From: Sequoia sempervirens
Lineage: Eukaryota > Streptophyta > Pinopsida > Cupressales > Cupressaceae
DNA length: 64,000 bases
Direction of reading: 5' to 3'
NCBI GenBank assembly: GCA_007258455.2
Contig: VDFB02262565.1
Coordinates: forward strand, 92,920 to 156,919
Part shown: piece by piece, positions 34,226 through 45,299 of the stretch
Numbering within the stretch: the stretch's first letter is position 1
How the letters are laid out: each line of letters opens with the position of its first letter
Position numbers and translations under genes: made by a program
Notes under the pieces: generated by a model
Told to the model about the DNA's origin: nothing
Databases searched by the model: none
The model's input: the letters and a program-made list of their open reading frames with translations, nothing else

Positions 34226-35556
34226 TGATCCAGAGGATCTTCGTCAAAAATTGAAGTTTCTCTTTTATCTTCAGAATCAGTATCATCAACAAGAGGGTGA
34301 AATCTTGACTCCAATTCAACTCAAATGGAGTCAATTGGAGTCCCAAAGCTCAAAATATGTAAGGTCAAACCTATGGTCAACCCTCAAAAAATAGGCCAGA
34401 AAAAGGGAAAAAATAAAAGTTGTCAAAATTGGCCAAAGTCAACACCATTATGTAGTGCTCATCATCATGATTCCGGTGAAGTTCGTTTCACAAAAAACGG
34501 AGTCCATATGACGAAGTTACAGATGGTCAAAATATGGGTCAACCTGATGACGTCGATGCCCTGTCAGCACAACGGCCAATCAGCCCTTGACACTTGTCAT
34601 CTCCTCAATCCTCCATTTGGCAAATATTTTGGAAAAAAAATACATAAAAATCAAAATAAAATAAATGAAAAAAAAAAGTATAAAATTAAACTCCTAAAAA
34701 AGTGGGATAAAACCCACCCATTAAGGGGGGCACCCACTTTATGTGGAAAGCCACCCACACATGGGGGGCAACCCACATTATGTGGGAATGCCACCCATGT
34801 TATGGGGGGTGACCCACCTAAAGTGGGGGCGCCACCTAACATGGGGATGGCCCACATTTTGTGGGGAGCCTTCCATAAAGGTGGAATCCCCACATTTAAG
34901 GAGATTTTCAATATTTTTTTCCTAAAACAATTAAATTTTCCACCCCAACAAAATAAATCAAGATTTATTTTGTAACAACAAATGCCGAAAAGAATAAAAT
35001 TAGGGGCTTGGAATTTTTAAAGGGGGATATTATTGTTAATTTATCTATGTAAAGGAGATTATTAAGATTTTTATGTAAAAATGGAGAGATAAGGTGGATT
35101 TTGTAAATCATTTGGTTGTTAACCAAATTGAGTAAATTTTTTGTATAAAAAGGGGAGATTAGAGGCTTAGAGGGGCAATTGAGAATTCCTAAAGTGTTGG
35201 AGACTTAGAGCATTTTGGGAGATAATTTGTTGTTCCTGTACATTGGGAGAATGTTGGAATTCCATCGTGCTTGAAGGGAAGAGCTTGCCAGCTATTGTAA
35301 TGCCGAATTTTTGAAGATATCAATCAGATCGGTCTACTCTTTGGAGAGGGACCCGGAGATGTAGTCATTTTATGATGAACTCTGTTATCAAGTTGTTTGC
35401 ATTTTCTCTTTCTTGTCTCCTTCTGAATTCTGTCTTTTTCTCAATTCCATTAGTTTAATTATGTTATGGTGTTGATTTCATTTTAGTAATTTGGAGATTG
35501 GAATTGTAATTGTTATGCATTCTTTAAGCAATCATCTTAGATCCTAAATTGGATCA
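34226..35556 (+). repeat. chromovirus 5' LTR
   Basis: Starts TGATCCAGAGGATCTTCG and ends TAAATTGGATCA. A candidate TATA box, TATAAAAAGG, is at 35144-35153. Positions 34715-34890 are a run of CCCAC...GTGGG units that are partly self-complementary, which explains open frames on both strands (for example 34325-34975). None of these is a gene. Confidence 0.92.
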
Positions 35557-35559
35557 AAT

Positions 35560-35571
35560 TGGTATCAGAGC
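35560..35571 (+). promoter_or_regulatory. primer-binding site (initiator Met-tRNA)
   Basis: TGGTATCAGAGC, three bases after the 5' LTR, is the canonical plant PBS complementary to initiator methionine tRNA. Confidence 0.93.
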
Positions 35572-35600
35572 TGTGTTTTGACTAAGTATTGCAGATTCAA

Positions 35601-37260
35601 ATGCTTACACGCTCCTAGCTTCAACAAGGCAAAGAAAAACTTGAAGAGTATAATCCAAAGATTGGAAGACGAAGAGCTCATTCACGAACACAGATGGCAG
35701 ATCCAAATGATGGAAAAAGTTCTGAGCTTGGTGAGAAGGAATTTCAAAAGGGTTTTCTTGACATGAAGGCCATGGTCGAAGTCTTATTCTAGGAAAGGCA
35801 AGAAAAGATGTGGAGACATGAAGCTCATGCAGGCAAAGGAAAGAAATTAGGAGATGATCCTGAGCCTCCAAAGACACCTCCCTCTTCTCCTTCTTCTCCC
35901 TCTTCTCCCTCTTCTCCTTCTTATCCTTCTTCTACTCATTCTATGCCTTTTAATCCTTTTAAGGGTGCACATAAGCCCAAAATTAAGTTGGATGTAAAAT
36001 TTGACTTACCAAAATACTGTGGTGAATTAAATGCTAAAAAACTAGATGATTGGATTCAGTAGGTTGAAGTCTATTGTAGAGTCCAAAACCTCATAGATGA
36101 TGCTGATAGGATCCAACTTGCTACTCTTCGGTTAGGGGGTATAGCTCTAACTTGGTGGGAGAGTAGGACTAGAGCAGAAATCTCCCAACATGGTAAAGTC
36201 AACTTGTCCTGGACAGAATTTGTAAGTGCTCTTAAAAAGCAATTCTATCCCTTAGGCTACATGCAACAGCTAATGATGAATTGGTAGATGTTTAGGCAAG
36301 GGAAAGGCCAGTCCGTTTAGGAGTACACTCATGAATTTCGTAAAAGGGATATTGCATTAGATGTTCCATTGTACACCCAGGATACTTTGTTGAAGTATAT
36401 AGGAGGTCTTCATTCCTACCTTAGACATTCAATTTTGGTTTTGAATCCCAATAACCTTGACGAAGTTTGTGTCCAAGCTACCCACTTAGAGTCTAGAGGT
36501 AAGGGATCATTCATTGATAAGTTTGATAAAAATCCATCTAAGTCTGATGGAAAGTCTAAGGGTAAAGATAAAGAAAAAGATAAAGGTAAGGGAAAGAAGA
36601 TAGCTGCGGTGAAGAAAGAGGGTGAAAAACCCACATGTTCACATTGCAAGAAAGAGGGGCATGATGAATTGAGGTGCTAGAAATTGCATCTGGAAGCAAG
36701 GCCAAAAAGATTTGGAGGCAATAAAGGCAAACAAAAGACTACTACTGCTATCATTCAATAGGATCTTGGATCTGATTCTGGAGATGAGACAAAGATCATT
36801 GCTGTTGGGATCCAAGGTAAAGGGAAAAGTATAATTCTCTCTTCTAATGCAAGTATTTCTAATGCAAGTACAAGTAATGCAAGTAAAGTATCCACTCCTA
36901 AAGTTGATAAACAATGGAATGAACTGTTCCACATTCGTGTGGTAACTAAACACACAAAGATTGATACACTATTTGATTCAGGCTCTCAAGTCAACTTGAT
37001 TTCTGAAGAGGTTGTTAAGAAATTGAATCTAACTACTACTCCTCATCCTAAGCCCTATCCACTTGGATGGGTATGTAATGATGCACAGTTGTAGGTGACA
37101 AAACAGTGCAAATTGCGTTTTGCCATCACTGCTAATTTCATTGATGAAGTAGAAGTAGATGTTGTACCTCTGGATATTTGTGGACTTGTATTAGGGAGTC
37201 CTTATCTATTTGATAGAAAGGAAATATTTTATAGGGGGGGAACAAGTATCACCTTTTTAA
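35601..37260 (+). pseudogene. chromovirus gag-protease (decayed)
   Basis: Starts at ATG 35601, about 30 bases after the PBS, and keeps one frame to about 37240 through eight TAG stops (35616, 35790, 36060, 36285, 36318, 36678, 36759, 37092). It shows a Ser/Pro repeat (35879-35945), a gag capsid domain (FDLPKYCGELNAKKLDDWI; LTWWESRT; YTHEFRKRDI), a Lys-rich linker, a zinc knuckle CSHCKKEGHDELRC (36636-36677) and the protease active site TLFDSGSQVNLIS near 36970 with LVLGSPYLF near 37188. Frame is lost at the run of seven G near 37238. No other kind of stop occurs in this stretch. Some of the stops, for example 36318, 36759 and 37092, sit where Gln would fit. Confidence 0.88.
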
Positions 37261-40200
37261 AGATGGGGTAGAATACATTGTACATGCACACAAGGTCAAG
37301 ACTAATCTCACACTAGTTAATGCTGGTCAAATGAAAAGGTTAGTCAACTCTAGTAAGAACTTTGTGTTAATGCTTGTAAAAGCCAAAGAAGAAGATAACT
37401 CTGAGGCATTTAAGGGGTGTGACCCAAAATACAAGGTTTAAATGGTCAAAATTGTTTCTGCTTATGATGACTTGTTTTAGGAACCAAAGGGGTTGCCACC
37501 CAAGAGGGAAATACAACATGAAATTCAGCTACAACAGGATGTGCCATTGCCTAATATCGGCTTATACTATTTGTCCATTATGCAGAATGAGGAAATCAAG
37601 AAATAGGTTTAGGAGTTAGTGGAGAAAGGAGTTATCCATCCTAGTACATCTCCTTGTGGTTCTCCAATTATGTTGGTTCCAAAGAAAGATGGATCTTGGA
37701 GAATGTGCATTGACTACCGCGCCCTGAACAAGATAATGGTAAAAAATAGGTACCCTCTTCCAAGAATTGATGATTTACTTGATCAGTTGAAACATGTAGT
37801 TTATTTCACTAAATTAGATTTGCGAAGTGGTTATCATCAGATTAGAATTGCAGAAGATGACATTTGGAAAACTGCTTTCAAGACAAAACAGGGACTTTAT
37901 GAATGGTTGGTTATGCCCTTTGGGCTTTGTAATGCGCCTGCAACGTTCATGCGAGTCATGAATGATGTCTTTCATCCTTTCATTGATGATTTTGTCATTG
38001 TCTATCTAGATGATATTCTTATATTTAGCAAGTCTTGGGATGATCATGTAAGTCATGTAAAGAAAATTTTTGATGTTTTAAGAAAAGAAAAACTTTATGT
38101 AAAGATGTCTAAATGTGAATTTGCAAAGACATCTCTAGTGTACTTAGGCTATGTCGTAGGGAATGGTCAATTGAAAGTAGACCCTGCAAAGGTCGAAGCT
38201 ATTGTAAACTGGCCTAAGCCAAGTACTGTAACAAAAGTTAGAAGTTTCTTAGGTGCAATCTAGTACTGGAGAAAGTTCATTGCAAACTTCTCCTACATTG
38301 CATCATCCTTGCACGCATTGACAAGTACAAAGACAACTTTTCAGTGGGGAGGTCCAAAACAAAAGGCCTTCAACAGTTTGAAGGAAAAGTTAAGCACTAC
38401 ACCAGTTCTGGCTTTACCAGATCTACACCAACCATTTGAGATCGAGACTGATGCAAGCAGGTTTGCCATGGGAGTTGTTCTTATGCAAGGAGGTAAACCA
38501 ATCTGCTACCACTCTGAAACCTTTTCAGGAGTAGTAAGTAACTATCCTACTTATGATAAAGAACTTTATGCATTAGTTCAAAGTGTTAAGAAATGGAAAA
38601 AGAAATGGAAACATTACATAATGGGGAAAGAAACTATAATCCACACTGATCACCAACCACTAAAATACTTGCAATCATAGTCTAAACTGCAGCAAAGTAG
38701 GCATTTTAGATGGATGGGATTTTTGCAATAGTTTCACTTAGTAATTAAGTACAAGAAAGGTACTCATAACAAAGTAGCAGATATGCTTTCTAGGCCTCCT
38801 GTTATGAATACTTTGATCATCCTTAAAGGTAGTTCCATGGTGCATGAAAGCTTTCAGGAACAATATGCTAATGATGAAAACCTTAAGGATATTTATTCAG
38901 ATTTAATTGCAGGTAAACAGATAGGAGAGGAAGATTACTATGTGCAAGATAAACTTTTGTATCATTTGGGCAAGTTATGTGTTCCAAAAGATGAACAAGC
39001 ACATGTAATCCGTGAAGCTCACACTTCTTTGATTGCAGGACATTTTGGGGTAAGTAAAATAGTTACTCAATTACAAAAATATTGTTATTGGCCTAAAATA
39101 CAGAAACTATCGCCAAATACATTAAAGGTTGTATTATGTGTGAAACTAGTAAACCAAGTAACAAAAAACTAGGGTTGTACACACAATTACCTGTTCCATA
39201 TCGTCCATGGGAAAGTGTATCTATGGATTTTTTTGGGGGTTTACCTATGTCTAGGAAGGGTCATGATTATCTTTATGTAGTAGTTGATCGGTTTAGCAAA
39301 ATGTGTATCTTAGTGCCATGTAAAAAGCAAGTCACTGCTGAACTGATAGCTCAAATGTACTTCCAATTTGTATGGGTTGATTTTCGGTTACCTACTTCTA
39401 TTGTATCGGATCGAGATTCTTGATTCCTAGGGGAATTTTGGTCAGCTTTGTGGGGACTCATGGACACTAGACTAAAGAAGAGCACAACCTTCCATCCACA
39501 GACTGATGGACAGACAGAGGTAGTAAATAGGACAGTTGTGCATCTACTTAGAGGCTACTACAACAAGCATCCCAAATTGTGGGATGAGAGTCTTCACTAT
39601 GTGCAGCATGCTTACAACCATGCAACACACTCTTCTACAAAGAGGTCTCCTTTTGAGACTTGTTTCAGTTATGTGCTAAAGACTCCAATGGATTTTTCTT
39701 TTGGGAAAGATGATGTTGAAGATGGACACCATGATGCAGAAAAGGATTTGAAGTTCATCTAGAAAGTTCAAGCCATCCATCAGGCAGTGGAAGCACAGTT
39801 GGAAAAGAGTCAAGCCAAATACAAGGTTCGACATGATAAAAATCGCACTGATCATCATTTTCAAGTCGGTGACCATGTTTGGTTACATATCAGCAAGAAA
39901 AGAATGCAAGGCAAAGGAAGAAAGCTCAAGCCAATTCGATATGGTCCCTTTGAGATCTTGGAAAAGATCAAAACCAATGCTTTTTTCCTCAATCTTCCTC
40001 CATACATGCAGATCTATTCAGTTGTTAATGTTGAGAACTTGAAGTTGTATGAACCTTCGATGATATTCGACGAGGAGACTGACATTCAGGTTCCATCAGT
40101 TGATGATCTTTCACTAGAGTACATGTCAGAGTTGCCTGAAGACATCATCCTAGACAGGAAAACTAGGACTTCACGAAGGGGAGTAGTTGAGTACCTCAGA

Positions 40201-40290
40201 GTGGGACTGAAGGGGATGAATCCAAGCAAGGCAAAATGGATGGAGATTGGTAAAGTGAGGGAACTTTACCCTCACTTACTTTCTAATTAA
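37261..40290 (+). pseudogene. chromovirus RT, RNase H, integrase and chromo-like tail (decayed)
   Basis: RT at 37619-38263 has [30 protein letters not shown], the catalytic YLDDILIF near 38003 and [17 protein letters not shown]. RNase H follows (ETDASRFAMG near 38445; TDHQPLKYL near 38648). Integrase has HHCC (HTSLIAGHFG near 39020; CVKLV/CETSK around a frameshift near 39130), then SMDFFGGLP, VSDRDS and TDGQTEVVNR for the DDE triad, and GDHVWLHI. The C-terminal part (40060-40290) with RKTRTSRRGVVEYLRVGLKG and WMEIGKVRELYPHL is in chromodomain position but atypical. In-frame stops: TAA 37439, TGA 39421, and TAG at 37478, 37604, 37610, 38261, 38678, 38729 and 39760. Confidence 0.9.
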
Positions 40291-40319
40291 TCAAGCTTTT
40301 GGAGGTCCAAAAGCTCTCC

Positions 40320-40331
40320 AGTGGGGAGGAC
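40320..40331 (+). promoter_or_regulatory. polypurine tract of chromovirus
   Basis: AGTGGGGAGGAC directly precedes the 3' LTR start TGATCTGG and is the expected primer site for plus-strand synthesis. Confidence 0.85.
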
Positions 40332-41658
40332 TGATCTGGAGGATCTTCGTCAAAAATTGAAGTTTCTCTTTTATCTTTAGAATTAGTATCATCAATAAGA
40401 GGGTGAAATCTTGACTCCAATTCAACTCGAACGGAGTCAATTGGAGTCCCAAAGCTCAAAATATGTAAGGTCAAACCTATGGTCAACCCTTAGAAAATAG
40501 GCCAGAAAAAGGGAAAAATAAAAGTTGTCAAAATCAGCCAAAGTCAACACCATTATGTAGTGCTCATCATCATGATTCCAGCGAAGTTTGTTTCACAAAA
40601 AACGGAGTCCGTATGACGAAGTTACAGATGGTCAAAATCTGGGTCAACTTGATGACATCGATGCCCAGTCAGCATAATGGCCAATCAGCCCTTGACACTT
40701 GTCATCTCCTCAATCCTCCATTCGGCAAATATTTTGGAAAAAATATATATATAAAAATCAAAATAAAATAAATGAAAAAAAAAAGTATAAAATTAAACTC
40801 CTAAAAAAGTGGGATAAAACCCACCCATTAAGGGGGGCGCCCACTTTATGTGGGAAGCCACCCACACATGGGGGGCGACCCACATTATGTGGGAATGCCA
40901 CCCATGTTATGGGGGGTGACCCACCTAAAGTGGGGGCGCCACCTAACATGGGGATGGCCCACATTTGTGGGGAGCCTTCCATAAAGGTGGAATCCCCACA
41001 TTTAAGGAGATTTTCAATATTTTTCCTAAAACAATTAAATTTGCCACCCCAACAAAATAAATCAAGATTTATTTTGTAACAACAAATGCCCGGAAAGAAT
41101 AAAATTAGGGGCTTGGAATTTTTAAAGGGGGATATTATTGTTAATTTATCTATGTAAAGGAGATTATTAAGATTTTATGTAAAAATGGAGAGATAAGGTG
41201 GATTTTGTAAATCATTTGGTTGTTAACCAAATTGAGTAAATTTTTTGTATAAAAAGGGGAGATTAGAGGCTTAGAGGGGCAATTGAGAATTCCTCAAGTG
41301 TTGGAGACTTAGAGCATTTTGGGAGATAATTTGTTGTTCCTGTACGTCGGGAGAATGCTGGAATTCCGTCGTGCTTGAAGGGAAGAGCTTGCCAGCTATT
41401 GTAATGCCGAATTTTTGAAGATATCAATCGGATCGGTCTACTCTTTGGAGAGGGACCCAGAGACGTAGTTTTTACGACGAACTCCGTTATCAAGCTGTTT
41501 GCATTTTCTCTTTCTTGTCTCCTTCTGAATTCTGTCTTTTTCTCAATTCCATTAGTTTAATTATGTTATGGTGTTGATTTCATTTTAGTAATTTGGAGAT
41601 TGGAATTGCAATTGTTATGAATTCTTTAAGAAATCATCTTAGATCCTAAATTAGATCA
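40332..41658 (+). repeat. chromovirus 3' LTR
   Basis: Direct repeat of 34226-35556, starting TGATCTGGAGGATCTTCG and ending TAAATTAGATCA, followed by the TTTCA duplication. TATA box at 41248-41257. The CCCAC/GTGGG hairpin units lie at 40815-40985. Confidence 0.92.
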
Positions 41659-41663
41659 TTTCA

Positions 41664-42855
41664 TCACCTTTAGGTGACTCAAACCAGCAATGGAACTAAA
41701 TCCAAGCTACCCCCGACTGATATATAAATGTGAATCTTAAGGGAAAACCTAAGATTACAAGTGTGGATGTGTCATACAGACCAATTAGTACTCCCCAAAA
41801 CCCTATTGAGCTTAACCTCTTCAAGCTAGAGTTCATCCTAAATGGAGATTAATCTTGTGCCCCATGTATGGCCACTCGAACAGGGGTCCTGAATTAAACA
41901 CCATTGTTTAGTAGCAAAAAACCTTCTATCTTCTAAAACAGCACCGGTCAGTGTGAAGGCATCCACATATTCACAATCTATAGTAGAGGTGATCAATATG
42001 CCATGGGAGTTTCATGGGGGTTGGAAGCTTGTTTGGCCTGAGAAGAGAGTGCACTGTAAGGGGGAGCCTGTGCAACCAAGCTTCTGAATTCACACGTTAC
42101 AGATATACAATTGGGGAAACCCACGTGGAATCTAGCATATATTGTCTTGGCTTAACCATAGGGTTGTACTTGTTCTCTTTTGTGTTTGTTTACATTCAAA
42201 ATATCGTGCTTGCTAAGTGTTTTCTGGATACTGAAATGAAACAAACAACATTCACACATCTGAAAAAAATAATCAAATTCAAACAAATTGGATTTTTTTT
42301 AGCAAAACTTCAGGTCCAAACATTTTAGCCTACTATAAAATATCCTTTTCAAAAGTCTTTTTCAGAAACCAGAACTGAAATTTCTCAAAACATCCATTGG
42401 GTTAGGCTAACTCACCACACTCTACAAAACCATTGTTTCAAAACTAGGTTATCTTGGGACTTTGTCATTATTCCTCTTTTATGTCATTTTCATTTTTATG
42501 AGAACCTCCAACTCAACAGTCTAGTTAGGCAGGCTCACTTGTCATTTTAACCTTGTCATTTAGTCCCCTTAGCAAGTCCTTTGATAACCAAAATTGGACA
42601 TAAGTTAGGCTTAGAGTGGTTAGACAAATTTTTCTCCAAATATTGTCCATCTTAGTCCTCATTTTTCACCTAGACTTTGCATCATAGTCGTCATTTGGCA
42701 TCTAGACTTGGCATTGGTCATTCTCCTTAGTCAACATTTCATATTAATCTTCATTGTCACCTTGGCATTTGGCATCCTTTCTTGACAATTTTATCACCTT
42801 GCATTAGTCATTTCCCTTAGACAAATGTCATTATCACTCTACATTTAACAACATC
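41664..42855 (+). other. B-family internal DNA upstream of its ORF
   Basis: The B element resumes after the chromovirus. No domain is visible. From 42530 to 42850 it is rich in loosely repeated phrases of the type GTCATTT...CTTGGCATT...TTAGTC, low-complexity and non-coding. Confidence 0.5.
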
Positions 42856-45299
42856 ATGACATCCACCACCTTGTATTCCCTTCAACAAAATATTGATAGG
42901 CTTGCTAGTAAAGTTGAATACCAGTTACTTTGTAGAGGTCAATACCAACAAGCCTTAGACTTTAAGAGACAATTCCTCCAAACTAAAAATCAATGTCCTT
43001 CGTACCAACAATCGATGAGTCCTAGTCCTCCGTTTATCTACCCTCACTACCAAAAGTCACTTAACACCATCCATGACATTAGTCCACAACAAACATCCAT
43101 TAATCACCCTTATCCTAACCTTGACAAGGGAAACCAACTGTCCACTAGTCCATTACAAGTCTCCACGTCATATGCTAGTCCTTCACCTATCAATCTCATC
43201 CATGTCTACATGCCTTATCAACCATCTATGAAATCATGTCATGTCCCCACATCATACCATATTGATCTAGTCCAAGTATCCATTTCCCATTTTAGTCAAC
43301 CTTACACCAATCTAGCCCAAATCCCCATGTCATATCCTATGATGTCATGAACTAATCCAGTCCAAGTCTCCATGTCATATCCTATGATGTCATGAACTAA
43401 TCCAATCCAAGTCTCCATTTCATATCCTATGTCATCACCAACCAATCTAGTCCAAGTCTATATGTCATATCCTATGTCATCATCCACCAGTCCAGTCCAA
43501 GTCTCAATGTCATAACCTAGTCCTTCACATACTAGTCCCATCCAAGTCTCCATGTCCTATCCTAGTCCTTCACATACTAGTCTAGTCCAAGTCCCCATGT
43601 CATATCCTCATACTAGTCTAGTCCAAGTCCCCATGTCATATCCTCATACTAGTCTAGTCCAAGCCCCATGTCTTATCCTAGTCCATCCATTAATCCTTTT
43701 CAAGTCACTCCCTCACAAGCCATGTTTAATCATGAAAATTATATCATTACTCAAAGCCACATCCCATTGTCTAAACTTGAGGATAAATGTCAAAATGAAA
43801 GCCCAAAGCATGACATCATAACATCACCTTCATGTCAGGATCAAGGTAGTCCATCCCATGACCCTATCTTAAAGTCCATTCAAGAAGTCCTTCAAAACAA
43901 TCATGACATCCAAAATACACCTACCTTTGTTAAATATTTCAATCCCAATTATATCATCCACAACAACCCCGTCTTTGACCAATAAGTTCAAAATGATCCA
44001 CTCCTTGACTTTTATGCCATTCCTAATCAAACACTTGCCAACCCTATGCATGCCTCAACTATTGACACTTTCCAAAATGAGACACTTGCCTCCATGACGC
44101 ACATAGACGATATTCCTCAAGAACAAGAGTCTTCCATTATGGACATATTTGTAAATGATCCAATTATAGTTGAATTTACTGAAGTCTATGACACTGACCA
44201 TAATGATGGCTTCAACATCAACTTGGAAGCAGCAATAGAATCATTTGAACCTGACATGTCACAAGATCATACCAAAGATATCAGTCAGAAATATGTCTAA
44301 CATTTCAATGAAGCTAAGACATCTTATCAACTAGGATTATCCATCTTTATCAGAGCAGGCTTTCTCACAGATGAGAATATTCCAAGTAACAGTGTCCACA
44401 TATATCATGATGGGCTAGCCTCTTGCTTTCAAAACAATAAATACACTATTGCAATTTTTTTTTGCCAAAGCATGCATTATCAAGGAAAAGTACTAGTCAT
44501 ACATGAACAAGGCATTCGAGAACCAATACAGCTTTAGGAAAATTATAGACGTGAAGGTCTTGGATATTCCTCAGATAGAAAATCAAATGATGTAAGCGAA
44601 ACCTCCTCCATACTGTGGGCAACCTTGTCAGATACAATCATCAAACTAGAGTCCATGAGAAATCATTGTCATAAGATTGTTGCCAACACCCCATCCACCC
44701 ACACCATAAATCGTCATTCTCAACATCTTAAACCTTCCCTTTGAAACCAACAAAAACAAAATTCATACAAATCAAAAGATCAAAATTAAATTTCAAAGGC
44801 CATTGAATCAAACAAAAAGACAAGTGTACAAATAAAATTAAAATGGATCCCAAAGACAAGTGGACCAATCAAAGAAAATATGTCAAAAGAAAAAGTCAAT
44901 CACAATGTGCAACCACAAGACCAGAGGATTCCCACATATAACAGATGTCCACCTCCTTCAAAATGGTCATCAAGCAAGGCATATAAAAGTGTTGGTTCCA
45001 AAAACCATCCCAATCAAAATTCTAAAATCCATCATCGACCATCCCAAGTTTGGAAAATAAAAAGTGATTCATCCAAACATCCAAACAACCTTTCCATGTC
45101 TACCATCATTCATCATAATCCTACATCTCATATAAAGTCCAAAAATCCCATGTCACACATCCATCACATCTTGGCAACAACTCTTTACCACAAGGACTCT
45201 CATGGAACTCTTCACAATGTGTGTATTCTGATAAGGCCAACTCTAGCATTGACAACGATCACAATGACATCAATTAGTTGTATGCGAGCATTATGATCC
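42856..45299 (+). pseudogene. long B-family ORF of unknown function (decayed)
   Basis: One reading frame can be followed for about 800 codons with a frame change near 43670 and a few stops. The N-terminal part (42856-43350, from ATG 42856) has LQQNIDRLASKVEYQLLCRG, with helical character. Positions 43280-43690 encode tandem repeats of the type TSLVQVPMSYP. The middle is acidic (EFTEVYDTDHNDGFNINLEA near 44168). Around 44300-44560 is the best-structured part (YQLGLSIFIRAGFLTDENIP; GKVLVIHEQGIREPIQL; REGLGYSSDR). The C-terminal part is Lys/Ser/His-rich. It has no zinc knuckle, no protease triad and no polymerase motif. I do not recognise the family. A gag-like structural role is a guess from its position alone; the REGLGYSS phrase is only faintly like a G-patch. 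Confidence 0.6.

Larger units (their letters stand above)
34226..41658 (+). mobile_element. nearly complete chromovirus nested in the B element
   Basis: TTTCA at 34221-34225 and at 41659-41663 is an exact target duplication. The LTRs are 34226-35556 and 40332-41658, the PBS is at 35560, one decayed gag-pol runs 35601-40290, and the PPT is at 40320-40331. Total 7433 bp. LTR differences by eye are a few percent, so this insertion is younger than the B element it sits in, as nesting demands. Domain order PR-RT-RH-INT followed by a chromodomain-like tail makes it a Ty3/gypsy chromovirus. Confidence 0.92.

Noticed and set aside
34325..34975. 216-residue open frame, one of the longer ones in the window
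   Set aside because: It lies wholly in a chromovirus LTR, is repeated in shifted form in the other LTR, and overlaps an equally open antisense frame caused by CCCAC/GTGGG palindromes.
43330..43690. Regular repeats with spacers, CRISPR-like at first sight
   Set aside because: Units are degenerate, coding, of variable length, and sit in a plant retroelement ORF.
44530..44580. G-patch domain in the B-family ORF (REGLGYSSDR)
   Set aside because: Only a few residues fit; the glycine spacing of a G-patch is not present.
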